From: JBBAEA01 sp041656175
Lineage (GTDB): Bacteria; Myxococcota_A; Bradymonadia; UBA4248
Assembly (NCBI GenBank): GCA_041656175.1
Contig: JBBAEA010000001.1
Span: 1-64,000, forward strand
Reading direction: 5' to 3'
Length of the DNA: 64,000 bases
A model generated the notes under the pieces. It was not told the origin of the DNA. It saw only the letters and a program-made list of their open reading frames with translations, and searched no databases. Each line of letters opens with the position of its first letter. The stretch's first letter is position 1. Shown piece by piece: positions 34,919 through 42,946 of the stretch. Made by a program: the position numbers and the translations under genes.

Positions 34919-36472
34919 TTAAAAACTATATTTGCCTTGCAAGTAAACAAAATTCGACCCAACGACGCGGTTGCCAAATTTTGAGTCGTTTGACCCGAAG
35001 TGTAACAACGCGCCGGCGGCGATTTCAGTCCCAGGCCAAAAGCGGAAGGACAGGGCGGGATAGAGTATAGCACTGGGCTCGGTGAGTTGTAAAATGCTGA
35101 AGATACGCAAAAGCATTTGTTCGTTAAAGAATTTAATATCGGCGCCGGCAACGAGGTAGTTGCCAAGGTTTGAGGCGCCAAACTCGTCGACAAAGCCATG
35201 AAGGTACTGAATGTTAAAGTATAGCCATTTAGTTACGGAGTTATCGATACCGACGGCGGCTTTCCAGAAGTGTCCCTTTTTGACTTGTTTTTCGTTAATC
35301 GTAGTGCCGTTGATGTCCACATCAAGTTTGACGTCGTCATGAATGGTGACGGCAACTTCGGCCCATAGTCCTGTGCCCCACAAAAAGTCGAGGCTAGTCG
35401 CCATGTCCATGCCAACAACCCAGACTCGTGGGTAGACCAAGTTTACGTCGGTGTAGCCAGTAAGGCTGCGGACCTTTCCCTCGTTTCCGAAGTTTGTGAG
35501 AATGCCTTTGAGTTGTTCGAGTTCAGAGTCGGTTCCCGCGACGTAGGGTAGGTAATATTTGAGAGCGTCGTTGACGTCGGAGAGCGTGGAAACGGCGTTA
35601 ACATTGACGGTACTGGGTTGTACGTTGTGGTCAAAGCCGTAGTAGCCCATAAAGCTCAGGTCAACGCCGAGCAGACTAAAGGATAGCCTCGCGCCTACTT
35701 GGGAGTTTGCCATGGAGTCGCTGGGTTCGTTGACGCGGACGTTGTAGAGAACTTCGCCGCCGTAGTCTAGGAAGAGCTCTTGAATGTCGACGAGTTTGTG
35801 CAAGGTTTTGGAGTGCGCGAAGCGGCGGAATTGATTGGGTTCAGAGAAGGCATATTCGGAGGAATATGGCACCATTGCTGAACGAAAGAGCGGCACCCAA
35901 ACGAGTTGCAATTGTAGTTCGTCAAATATCGGGGTATTCTCCCCGTCGACGCTCCAGCCAGGGCTATAGGTTAGGCTGATCATTTCGTTTGCCACTTTTC
36001 GCCCAAAATCCATAGGATCTTCAAGGTCTAGGGGGCTGATGACGGAGGTGGGGTTAAAGGCGTCGGCAGACCCCCAGTCGATGGTTTGGCGCCCAGCGCG
36101 GATGTCGAGGCCATCAAGGATAAAGTCGTTGATGCGCAAGTATAGTGCATCGCTTTCGATGTAGAAGGGGTCGACGTGATCGCGGTACTGCAGCGTTCGC
36201 ATTTCGTTAACTTTGGAGCGTCCGCTGTAAGTTAACTGTGCGTCGGCTACCGCGTCGACGTTGCCCCACGTGAACATGCCCGTAAACTTCACCGAGTTGT
36301 CACTGCGATCAAAACGGAAACCAGCTACGTCCTTGGGTCTGTCGTTGCCCGGGATGGTAAAGCGCAGATCGGTAGAAATGCTTCCCTTATATGAAAATTC
36401 TTGTGCGCTGAGCAGCGAAGGAATAAAAAGCGTGCTTAGCGCCACAAACAGTAAATAATTTCTCAATCTCAT
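34919..36472 (-). CDS. Outer-membrane beta-barrel protein, DUF1302-like
   Basis: 517 residues. Signal peptide RNYLLFVALSTLFIPSLLSAQ. The mature protein alternates short hydrophobic beta strands and polar turns and ends in YLQGKYSF, a C-terminal aromatic typical of outer-membrane barrels. GRQTIDWGSADAFNPTSV followed by SPLDLEDP is the motif seen in DUF1302-type porins, which are thought to import organic compounds. The transported substrate is unknown. Apparently a single gene; the POT-type transporter gene 163 bp upstream runs in the same direction and could be a partner in uptake. Confidence 0.85.
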   Translation of the reverse strand: MRLRNYLLFVALSTLFIPSLLSAQEFSYKGSISTDLRFTIPGNDRPKDVAGFRFDRSDNSVKFTGMFTWGNVDAVADAQLTYSGRSKVNEMRTLQYRDHVDPFYIESDALYLRINDFILDGLDIRAGRQTIDWGSADAFNPTSVISPLDLEDPMDFGRKVANEMISLTYSPGWSVDGENTPIFDELQLQLVWVPLFRSAMVPYSSEYAFSEPNQFRRFAHSKTLHKLVDIQELFLDYGGEVLYNVRVNEPSDSMANSQVGARLSFSLLGVDLSFMGYYGFDHNVQPSTVNVNAVSTLSDVNDALKYYLPYVAGTDSELEQLKGILTNFGNEGKVRSLTGYTDVNLVYPRVWVVGMDMATSLDFLWGTGLWAEVAVTIHDDVKLDVDINGTTINEKQVKKGHFWKAAVGIDNSVTKWLYFNIQYLHGFVDEFGASNLGNYLVAGADIKFFNEQMLLRIFSILQLTEPSAILYPALSFRFWPGTEIAAGALLHFGSNDSKFGNRVVGSNFVYLQGKYSF

Positions 36473-36635
36473 ACGTTAACCTGAAAGTTAATAAAGTCCG
36501 CTCCAAGTTTTGGCGTCTTAATGCATTGTGAAAGCACAAAGAAACCACATCGACGCCTCACAACGCTGGGATTGAGAAAATATTCAAATTGCGAAAAATT
36601 TGGTATGACTCGTTTTTGTGTGCGCTCTTTGTAAA

Positions 36636-38075
36636 CTATTTAGTATCAAGAGCTTGCTCTTTCTTCTTATCAACGTGTTCCGTAACGAGTTTGAAGATAA
36701 TAAGTGCAAATGCTGCTAAAAGAGCAATACCAACGAAGTAATACCAAAGATAATTAGCGTGTTCGTAGTATTTGGCGAATTCTTCGGGGCTTAGACCTTG
36801 AGGTAAAGTGGCGGGGTCTGGGCAATACTTCTCTAGCAAGAAGCCCGAAATAAAGAAGCCTAGGATTGCGCTAAAAAAGGAGTGAAGGTGCGAAAAACCG
36901 AGGTATAAGCCCTCTTCACCCTTTGGCGCTTGTATGGAGAAGAACTCTAAAAAGCGCGGTGAAATAAAGCACTCAGCTAGCCCTTGTAGGCCGATACCGA
37001 CGACGAGCATAAGGGTGAAGGGGTGGAAGATGATGCCCGCTAGCGGTATGGCGTTGCCGGCGAGGTTTTCTAGCCATGGCCCGAGCGACATAGCGAAAGC
37101 GGACAATGGCATGATGAACATACCGACAAGCATAGAGTTGATGGCCTTACGCTTTCGCATGGCTTGGGTAATAAAAACCACACAAAGCACGACGACGAAG
37201 GGATTGACGTTAGCGATCCATTCGGGTTTGGCGGCTTGACCAACGGTGCGGATAACGAACTTTGGCATACTCGCGTAGAGTTGCTGCTGAACCGTCCAAA
37301 ATCCAGCAATAATAAGGGTTAGCGCCAAAAGTCGAGCATTGGTTAGGATGCCGATAAGGCTACGGGCGAGTTCTTTCGCAGACTTTTGCTCGCTCTCACC
37401 TTGGTCGGGGAAGTAGAAAAAGATGGTTATAAGTAGCGCAATGGCGGCGACTGCGGAGGAGAAAAAGTTAACGTACTCCAGCCCCATACCTTGTCGGATG
37501 TAGGGTACAATAACCTTACCGCTAAATGCGCCGATGTTGACAGTCCAATAAAAGAGCGAAAAGGCGCGGGCGCGGTTGGTTGCGTTGGTCGTTTTAGCGA
37601 CAGTCCCAGTTATCAGTGGTTTGATAAACGCAGCGCCGAAAACCAATATGATCAAAAAGCAAATAACCAGTATTTTTGACTCGTTATAGCCCAGAAGAGC
37701 GTAGCCGATGGTTAACAAGCTAAAGGCGATAATCATCGATTTTCTAAAACCAATGCGGTCTGCCAAAACGCCTAAAAACGGGGGAAGTAAATACAAGGTT
37801 CCAGAGAAAAGCCCTGCAATAATGCCAGCTTCTATGTCGCTAAAGCCAACAATACTCGATAAGTACAGCGTTATGCCGATGAAAAAGCCGTAATAGGCGG
37901 CTCTCTCACAGAGTTCCATGGCGTTGGCAAACCAAAATGTTTTGGAAAAACGCCATGAACTTTTTTCGCTTTGGCCTTCGGGTTCGGTTGGCATCGCGCC
38001 GCCTTCACTAACGATGGCAAAGTCATCTGATTTTTCTACTGAAATATTACTGTCGGTGTTTTCGTGTGTAGTCAT
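36636..38075 (-). CDS. POT/PTR2-type major facilitator transporter
   Basis: 479 residues with about twelve membrane helices after a 45-residue polar, acidic N-terminus. NAMELCERAAYYGFFIG matches the ExxERxxYY signature of proton-coupled oligopeptide transporters, and LADRIGFRKSMIIAFSLL is the MFS loop 2-3 motif. Members take up di- and tripeptides or nitrate-like solutes with protons; the substrate cannot be told from sequence. Located in the inner membrane. The stop at 36636 is followed by 163 bp to the porin start. Confidence 0.85.
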   Translation of the reverse strand: MTTHENTDSNISVEKSDDFAIVSEGGAMPTEPEGQSEKSSWRFSKTFWFANAMELCERAAYYGFFIGITLYLSSIVGFSDIEAGIIAGLFSGTLYLLPPFLGVLADRIGFRKSMIIAFSLLTIGYALLGYNESKILVICFLIILVFGAAFIKPLITGTVAKTTNATNRARAFSLFYWTVNIGAFSGKVIVPYIRQGMGLEYVNFFSSAVAAIALLITIFFYFPDQGESEQKSAKELARSLIGILTNARLLALTLIIAGFWTVQQQLYASMPKFVIRTVGQAAKPEWIANVNPFVVVLCVVFITQAMRKRKAINSMLVGMFIMPLSAFAMSLGPWLENLAGNAIPLAGIIFHPFTLMLVVGIGLQGLAECFISPRFLEFFSIQAPKGEEGLYLGFSHLHSFFSAILGFFISGFLLEKYCPDPATLPQGLSPEEFAKYYEHANYLWYYFVGIALLAAFALIIFKLVTEHVDKKKEQALDTK

Positions 38076-38194
38076 AGCCTTCGGGGTTAAAGAAAAAAAA
38101 CGTCACTAAAAACGCAGACACAATGTAGGCAAATGTGCGCGAGATCGCAATAGTCGCAGTTTTCGTCGCGCAGTACGACGCTGCGCTTTTCCAG

Positions 38195-38358
38195 ATAGAG
38201 ACCTATGCATGGATAGAAGTAGTGAATTTAACTTTACAAATTCGATACAGTTTTAAACAAAATGAGACATTTTGTAGAGAAGCATAAGTTAATAATGCTA
38301 ATCATATAAGACAGGTAGAAGATAGAATGACATTTTATTCGAAAAGCGCTTAAAAGAC
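38195..38358 (-). repeat. Inverted-pair repeat, copy B
   Basis: The reverse complement matches 57-217 over nearly its whole length with few substitutions (for example shared CGAATAAAATGTCATTC and CTCTACAAAATGTCTC). The pair is about 38 kb apart in opposite orientation. It is followed by an F4-like element at 38375-38450. Confidence 0.8.
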
Positions 38359-38374
38359 TGTTTTCTTTGGGAAA

Positions 38375-38450
38375 GGGGGGAAACATCTTTTCTTTGGCAC
38401 AAAGAAAAGAGTTTCCCCCCGTGCAAAGCTCTCAGATATTGAAAATTAAT
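38375..38450 (-). repeat. Intergenic repeat F4, second copy
   Basis: Minus strand: GAGAGCTTTGCACGGGGGGAA then TTTCTTTGTGCCAAAGAAAA, the same blocks as at 2505-2580. The remaining spacer to 38560 contains only a short ORF without support. Confidence 0.5.
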
Positions 38451-38560
38451 GTTTCGCCAGCTTCAAAAAAACAGCTTGCACATTTTAGAAATTTCTACAA
38501 TGATACAGTCGCGCAAAATTGCGCATAAAATGCTAATGGCACAGGTGTTTCAGGGTTTAC

Positions 38561-40051
38561 GTGGGTTATTTATTTATCAAACTAAAAGAAGTAGCGACCT
38601 CGGTTATTCCGATAACTTTGTTGGCGGTGTTGCTGCACTTTAGCCTAGTTCCTCTACCGGGCGATCTACTTTGGCGCTTTTTGATATGCGCCATCATTAT
38701 TATATTAGGTTTAGCGATCTTTTTGACGGGTGCGGATCTTGGCGTACAACTCATGGGTAAGCTCATGGGTGAGATGGTGGGTAAGAGTAAGCGCGCGAGT
38801 AGTGTGGGTTTCATTGGGTTTTTGCTAGGTTTTCTTATAACGATAGCGGAGCCAGATCTTATTATATTGGGGCAGCAAATAGAGAATGCGAGTGCGGGTG
38901 CAGTGAACGCAACATTATTCGTGCTATTTGTGAGTGCAGGTGTGGGTTTAACGGTTGCATTAGGTTTATACCGAATTTTGCTCAATGCCTCTTACCGCGT
39001 CATGATGGCAGCTTGCTACATGCTCGTGTTATTTTTAGCCATCGCTATAAGCCCAGAGTTTTTGGCCTTTAGCTTCGATGCATCGGGTGCAACGACGGGT
39101 GCGATGACCACGCCGTTTATTTTGGCAGTTGGTGTGGGTATTTCGCAGTTGCGCCAAGGTCGTAGTGCGGACGAGGATAGCTTTGGCATGGTCGGCATGA
39201 TGAGCGTGGGGCCGATTTTGGCCGTTATGCTGATGGCTATTTTTTTGGGTTTTGGGAGTTTGGACGCTCCATCTCAAGAAGCGGAGCTCAGCAGCGGCGT
39301 CGTGGGACCTATACTCGCCTTGTTCCCTCATACAACGCTTGAGTGTTTGATGGCGATCGCGCCCATTAGTGCACTTTTTTTTGTGGCAAACCTATTACGT
39401 ATAAAAGCGAATCGCTACGATTTACTCCAAATTATTCGCGGTTTGCTTTACGCGTTTGTGGGTTTAATTCTGTTTTTAGTTGCTGTGAGTGCTGGTTTTT
39501 TGGAAACAGGGCAATACGTCGGTAAGGCTTTAGCTCTTATTGATTATAGTTTTTTACTACCCGCTGTAGGCCTTGTACTTGGATTGGTTGTCGTTTTGGC
39601 GGAGCCCGCTGTCTATGTACTTTGTACTCAGGTACAGGATGTCACGGCGGGTCACATTTCACGGAAAATCTTACTTATTGCTTTATCCTTAGGAGTCGGG
39701 CTTGCTGTTTGCTTATCGATGCTTCGCATTATTATTGAGCCCTTGCACTTGTGGCATATTCTTTTGCCAGGCTTCATGATCGCGGTAGCTTTATCGTTTT
39801 ATGTGCCGCCCTTGTTTGTGGGTATTGCCTATGATGCAGGCGGTGTTGCCAGTGGCCCGATGACGGCAACCTTTATTTTAGCACTTACTCAAGGGGCAGC
39901 ATTTAACACGGAAACGGCCAATATTTTGGCAGATGGCTTTGGGGTTATAGCAACTGTTGCGATGACGCCCATTATTGCTATATTAACGCTGGGTGCCATT
40001 TATAAGCTCAAGACTCAAAAGATGGCCAGAAACAAAGGTGTAGAAGCATGA
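38561..40051 (+). CDS. DUF1538-family membrane protein
   Basis: 496 residues with many hydrophobic helices arranged as two similar halves: each has a GADLGVQLMGKLMGE- or AEPAVYVLCTQVQDVT-like segment and a DASGATTGAMTTPFILA or DAGGVASGPMTATFILA segment. The family is of unknown transport function. The frame opens with GTG at 38561; no in-frame ATG lies between the preceding stop and this GTG. Its stop overlaps the start of the P-II-like gene by 4 nt (ATGA), so it is translated with that gene, a common pairing for this family. Confidence 0.85.
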   Translation: MGYLFIKLKEVATSVIPITLLAVLLHFSLVPLPGDLLWRFLICAIIIILGLAIFLTGADLGVQLMGKLMGEMVGKSKRASSVGFIGFLLGFLITIAEPDLIILGQQIENASAGAVNATLFVLFVSAGVGLTVALGLYRILLNASYRVMMAACYMLVLFLAIAISPEFLAFSFDASGATTGAMTTPFILAVGVGISQLRQGRSADEDSFGMVGMMSVGPILAVMLMAIFLGFGSLDAPSQEAELSSGVVGPILALFPHTTLECLMAIAPISALFFVANLLRIKANRYDLLQIIRGLLYAFVGLILFLVAVSAGFLETGQYVGKALALIDYSFLLPAVGLVLGLVVVLAEPAVYVLCTQVQDVTAGHISRKILLIALSLGVGLAVCLSMLRIIIEPLHLWHILLPGFMIAVALSFYVPPLFVGIAYDAGGVASGPMTATFILALTQGAAFNTETANILADGFGVIATVAMTPIIAILTLGAIYKLKTQKMARNKGVEA

Positions 40052-40710
40052 TCGCTCTTCAAGCATTGTTCGTCATTGTCAATGAAGGTAAAGCCTCAAA
40101 AATTAGCGATTATGCTCGCAGTATTGGCGCGCCTGGTGCAACGATCGTGCGCGGCCAAGGTTCGCTCCCCAACCGAATTCTTTGCTTCTTTGGGCTTGAG
40201 CGCATGCAGAAGGAAATTCTATTACTCGTCTTAAGCGACGATCAACATAAGTATGTTTTTGATAAAATCTGCACAAAATTTTGTTTTGAGAAGAATCGTA
40301 GGGGAATTGCATTCACCGTACCCGTAGACTACCACTTGGCTGTTAAACGTTTGCCAACCCAAGAGAAGCCCATGCAAAGTAAAGACCTTAACCAAGGACC
40401 GCATCTCATCGTTACCATCGTAGATCGCGGCAATGCTCAAAACGTTATTGAGAGTGCCAATGCCGCGGGCGCCAAAGGCGCTACTATATTACACGCCAGA
40501 GGCTCCGGGATTGAAGAGAGCGAAGCTTTTTTTGACATCAAAATCCAGCCAGAAAAAGACGTTATCCTCATTGTTGCCCCATCGTCTTTGGTCATGAACA
40601 TTTGTAACAATATAAGCGAAAAAGCGAATTTGCACGAAAACGGTAGAGGAATACTCTTTACGCTCCCTATCAAAGATGCCGCGGGCGTTGTGGCGCTGCA
40701 AAATCAGTAG
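40048..40710 (+). CDS. Tandem P-II-like regulatory protein
   Basis: 220 residues made of two similar ferredoxin-like units: ALQALFVIVNEGKASKISDYA with ARSIGAPGATIVRGQGS, and LIVTIVDRGNAQNVIESANA with AAGAKGATILHARGSG, each ending in ILLLVLSDD.../VILIVAPSS and RGIAFTVPV/RGILFTLPI. This is the GlnB/P-II fold duplicated in one chain. P-II proteins bind ATP/ADP or other small ligands and gate transporters, so it probably regulates the DUF1538 protein encoded upstream, with which it overlaps by 4 nt. Cytoplasmic. Confidence 0.85.
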   Translation: MIALQALFVIVNEGKASKISDYARSIGAPGATIVRGQGSLPNRILCFFGLERMQKEILLLVLSDDQHKYVFDKICTKFCFEKNRRGIAFTVPVDYHLAVKRLPTQEKPMQSKDLNQGPHLIVTIVDRGNAQNVIESANAAGAKGATILHARGSGIEESEAFFDIKIQPEKDVILIVAPSSLVMNICNNISEKANLHENGRGILFTLPIKDAAGVVALQNQ

Positions 40711-40787
40711 TTCGTAAGCCTAAACTCTGCTTGTGGCTGCAGTTTTGCTAGCGGCGTTTTATGGTGAAACATTTCATAGGAGCAAGA

Positions 40788-41249
40788 ATGAAAAATTACC
40801 TCATAATTGCAGTTTTTGCCGTTTTGTGCGTGACTGCATGCTCTACGTCGAAAAAAACACAAAAAACGGATAGCTTACAAGCTAAAATTCAGTCTGAAGA
40901 ACTCGCTCCCGTTGACGAGTCCCTCGAGGAACTTGATGAGGAGAATCTTGCCGCTAAGAAGGACTACGAGGATCTGAAGTCGCTCGTTCTTAACCGGATC
41001 GATCTCACGGCGAGTCATGGTGAAGGAAGCGGGAGGATAGAGATTGTTATTAATAACAATAACGTTATTATGCTCAATGGAACGGCAATGTCCAAAAACA
41101 CTGCTAGCAATTATCTTGAGCGAGAATTGCCCGCGCTCTGCACGCCTAACCCCAGTATCAAAGTTGAAGAGCAGGCAGACTACGAAATTGCAAGCTGGAT
41201 ACTCGAAAAGATCTACTCTTTGGGCTGTACGAATGTTGATTTGCTGTAA
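40788..41249 (+). CDS. Lipoprotein with ExbD/TolR-like C-terminal domain (tentative)
   Basis: 153 residues. Lipoprotein signal: KNYLIIAVFAVLCVTAC, with VTAC as the lipobox, so it should be acylated and anchored in the envelope. A charged coiled-coil-like segment (40-75) precedes a domain that resembles the periplasmic part of ExbD/TolR: RIEIVINNNNVIMLNG, a helix, PSIKVEEQADYEIASWILEKI and GCTNVDLL. ExbD normally has an N-terminal membrane helix instead of a lipid anchor. AGGAG lies 6 nt before the ATG. It is 77 bp past the P-II-like gene and convergent with tolC. Confidence 0.55.
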   Translation: MKNYLIIAVFAVLCVTACSTSKKTQKTDSLQAKIQSEELAPVDESLEELDEENLAAKKDYEDLKSLVLNRIDLTASHGEGSGRIEIVINNNNVIMLNGTAMSKNTASNYLERELPALCTPNPSIKVEEQADYEIASWILEKIYSLGCTNVDLL

Positions 41250-41275
41250 GCGAGATTCTTATCAGTTCTTCACTG

Positions 41276-41418
41276 AGGAGGTAGCGCGGGATCGCCGAGA
41301 AATACGACCAATGAGCGAATCTTATGCTTTGGTTTGGCGAATAGCCGAAACAAAGCATAAGATAATCGCGAATTGGTTGTATTTTGAGGAAGCCCGCGCG
41401 TAGGGGGAAACTTCCCCC
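41276..41418 (+). repeat. F1 hairpin family, long form L6
   Basis: Ends GGTAGCGCGGGATCGCC and GGAAGCCCGCGCGTAGGGGG. The middle stem is AAATACGACCAAT/ATTGGTTGTATTT, pairing with one G-T wobble, and the apical stem begins CTTATGCTTTG/CAAAGCATAAG. Both stems differ completely from those of L1. It lies between convergent gene ends. Confidence 0.9.
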
Positions 41419-41446
41419 AAAAAAATGCAGAACAAGCAGCTTTGGC

Positions 41447-42946
41447 TTAAAACACGTTTGCCATGATGTCGCGTCCGAGTGCGGCTTTTAGGGCGATGAG
41501 TGAGAGTTGGGCTTGGATGGTTTTTGCGACGTAGCCGATATTTGCCTGCGTAAAGTTGCGTTGTGCGTCGCTGAGGTCGATGAAGGTGGCGGCGCCGTTT
41601 TTGTAGGCGGCTTCGGTTAGGGCCATGGCTTCGGCAGCGAGTTCGACTTGGCGCTTGGCGTTATCGACGGCGAGTACGGTGGAGAAATATTCGCGTTTGG
41701 CCTTGCGTACGGCGAGTTTGGTGTTCAGTTCGATGCGTTGGAGGGAGAGTTCGCTCTCTTTGAGGGCGGCTTTTTGCTCGTCGAGGGCACCGAATTTTGA
41801 GTAGTCAAAAAGCGGGATGGAGAGGTTTAGGGCGAGTGTCCATGAGAGGCGGTCGGTGCTGCCCATGCCCGCGGGTTTTGTCAGGGAGTAGTTGGCTACC
41901 CAAGCGCCTGTTAAAGAGGGGTAGAAGTCGGCGATGGTGGCGCGGCGTTGCAACTCTTGGAGGCGCATGGTGGCGCGAGTCACTTGCATTTCGCGATTTT
42001 GTTGCAGGGCTTCAGTGATGATGAGTTCGTCGTCGAAGTTTTCGACAGCGGCGAGGGGGACTGGTACGGGGACTGGGAGGCCTTCACTGTTAGTGATGCC
42101 AGCCAAGGCGTCTCGCGCGCCTTCATAGTTCCAGATAGCGTCGATGAGGGCTTGGCGATTGTTTTCGACATTGAACTGCGCTTGGATCAGATCGAGGCGT
42201 ACGCCTACGCCAGCTTCTAGGCGCTTTTGGGTTAAGTCGAGACGTTCTAGCGCCGAACTTAATTGTTCGTGTTGAATTTTAACGACTTCGCCAGTCATTA
42301 GTGCCGCTAAGTAAGTTTGCGCGACGCCCGCTAAAAGTGCCTGTCGTCCTTGTTCTATACCGAGTGCCGTCACTTTGGACGCTTCGCTCGCCATGTGTAG
42401 TCGAATCCAGCTTGCGACGTTGATGAGGTTCATACCGAAGGTGAGGCTCGCGGTTACGGAATCGGCGGAGGCGAGTGGGATTTTCATGCCCATGATTTCT
42501 GCTTCGGGAGTTTTACCCAAGTGTGCCCACTGGACCGTGCCGCTGATGTTTGGCAGCGCAATAGCCCAAGCTTGTTTTAGCTTTGCCTCAGCGATTTCGA
42601 GTTTGGTGTGCGCGGCCTGCAAGTCGAGGTTTTGAGCGTCAGCCGCTAAGAGTGCTTGACTTAGTGTCATGCGGGGGCCAGGCTTAATTTCGCAGGTTTC
42701 TGGTATCATCTCCAGCAGAGCGCTAAAGTTTTCCTCGCCTGGTAGTGTTTGCATCACGACGGGCGCGATAGCGATGTTGAGCGAATCTGCATGCTCTGTA
42801 CTCGCTTGTTCCTCAGCGTTGTGGTGCTTTAGTGTTTGTTCCGTGGCTGCGTCGGGAACTTCATTGTTATTGGTGTTTTGTGCAAATGCGTAAGTGTATT
42901 GGCTTATGATTAACGCGATTGCGCTTAGAATTGCTAATTTTTTCAT
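41447..42946 (-). CDS. TolC-like outer-membrane efflux channel
   Basis: 499 residues. Signal peptide KKLAILSAIALIISQYTYAFA. Two OEP-type halves follow with long helices: TLSQALLAADAQNLDLQAAHTKLE ... EAKLKQAWAIALPNISGTV and, later, EAAYKNGAATFIDLSDAQRNFTQA, the family signature. It forms the trimeric outer-membrane exit of a tripartite pump. Its ATG overlaps the stop of the RND pump gene by 4 nt (ATGA), so it is the last gene of the adaptor-pump-channel operon. Confidence 0.93.
   Translation of the reverse strand: MKKLAILSAIALIISQYTYAFAQNTNNNEVPDAATEQTLKHHNAEEQASTEHADSLNIAIAPVVMQTLPGEENFSALLEMIPETCEIKPGPRMTLSQALLAADAQNLDLQAAHTKLEIAEAKLKQAWAIALPNISGTVQWAHLGKTPEAEIMGMKIPLASADSVTASLTFGMNLINVASWIRLHMASEASKVTALGIEQGRQALLAGVAQTYLAALMTGEVVKIQHEQLSSALERLDLTQKRLEAGVGVRLDLIQAQFNVENNRQALIDAIWNYEGARDALAGITNSEGLPVPVPVPLAAVENFDDELIITEALQQNREMQVTRATMRLQELQRRATIADFYPSLTGAWVANYSLTKPAGMGSTDRLSWTLALNLSIPLFDYSKFGALDEQKAALKESELSLQRIELNTKLAVRKAKREYFSTVLAVDNAKRQVELAAEAMALTEAAYKNGAATFIDLSDAQRNFTQANIGYVAKTIQAQLSLIALKAALGRDIMANVF

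Noticed and set aside
38449..38643. 64-residue ORF overlapping the start of the DUF1538 gene
   Set aside because: No similarity to any family I know and it overlaps the well-supported DUF1538 frame.
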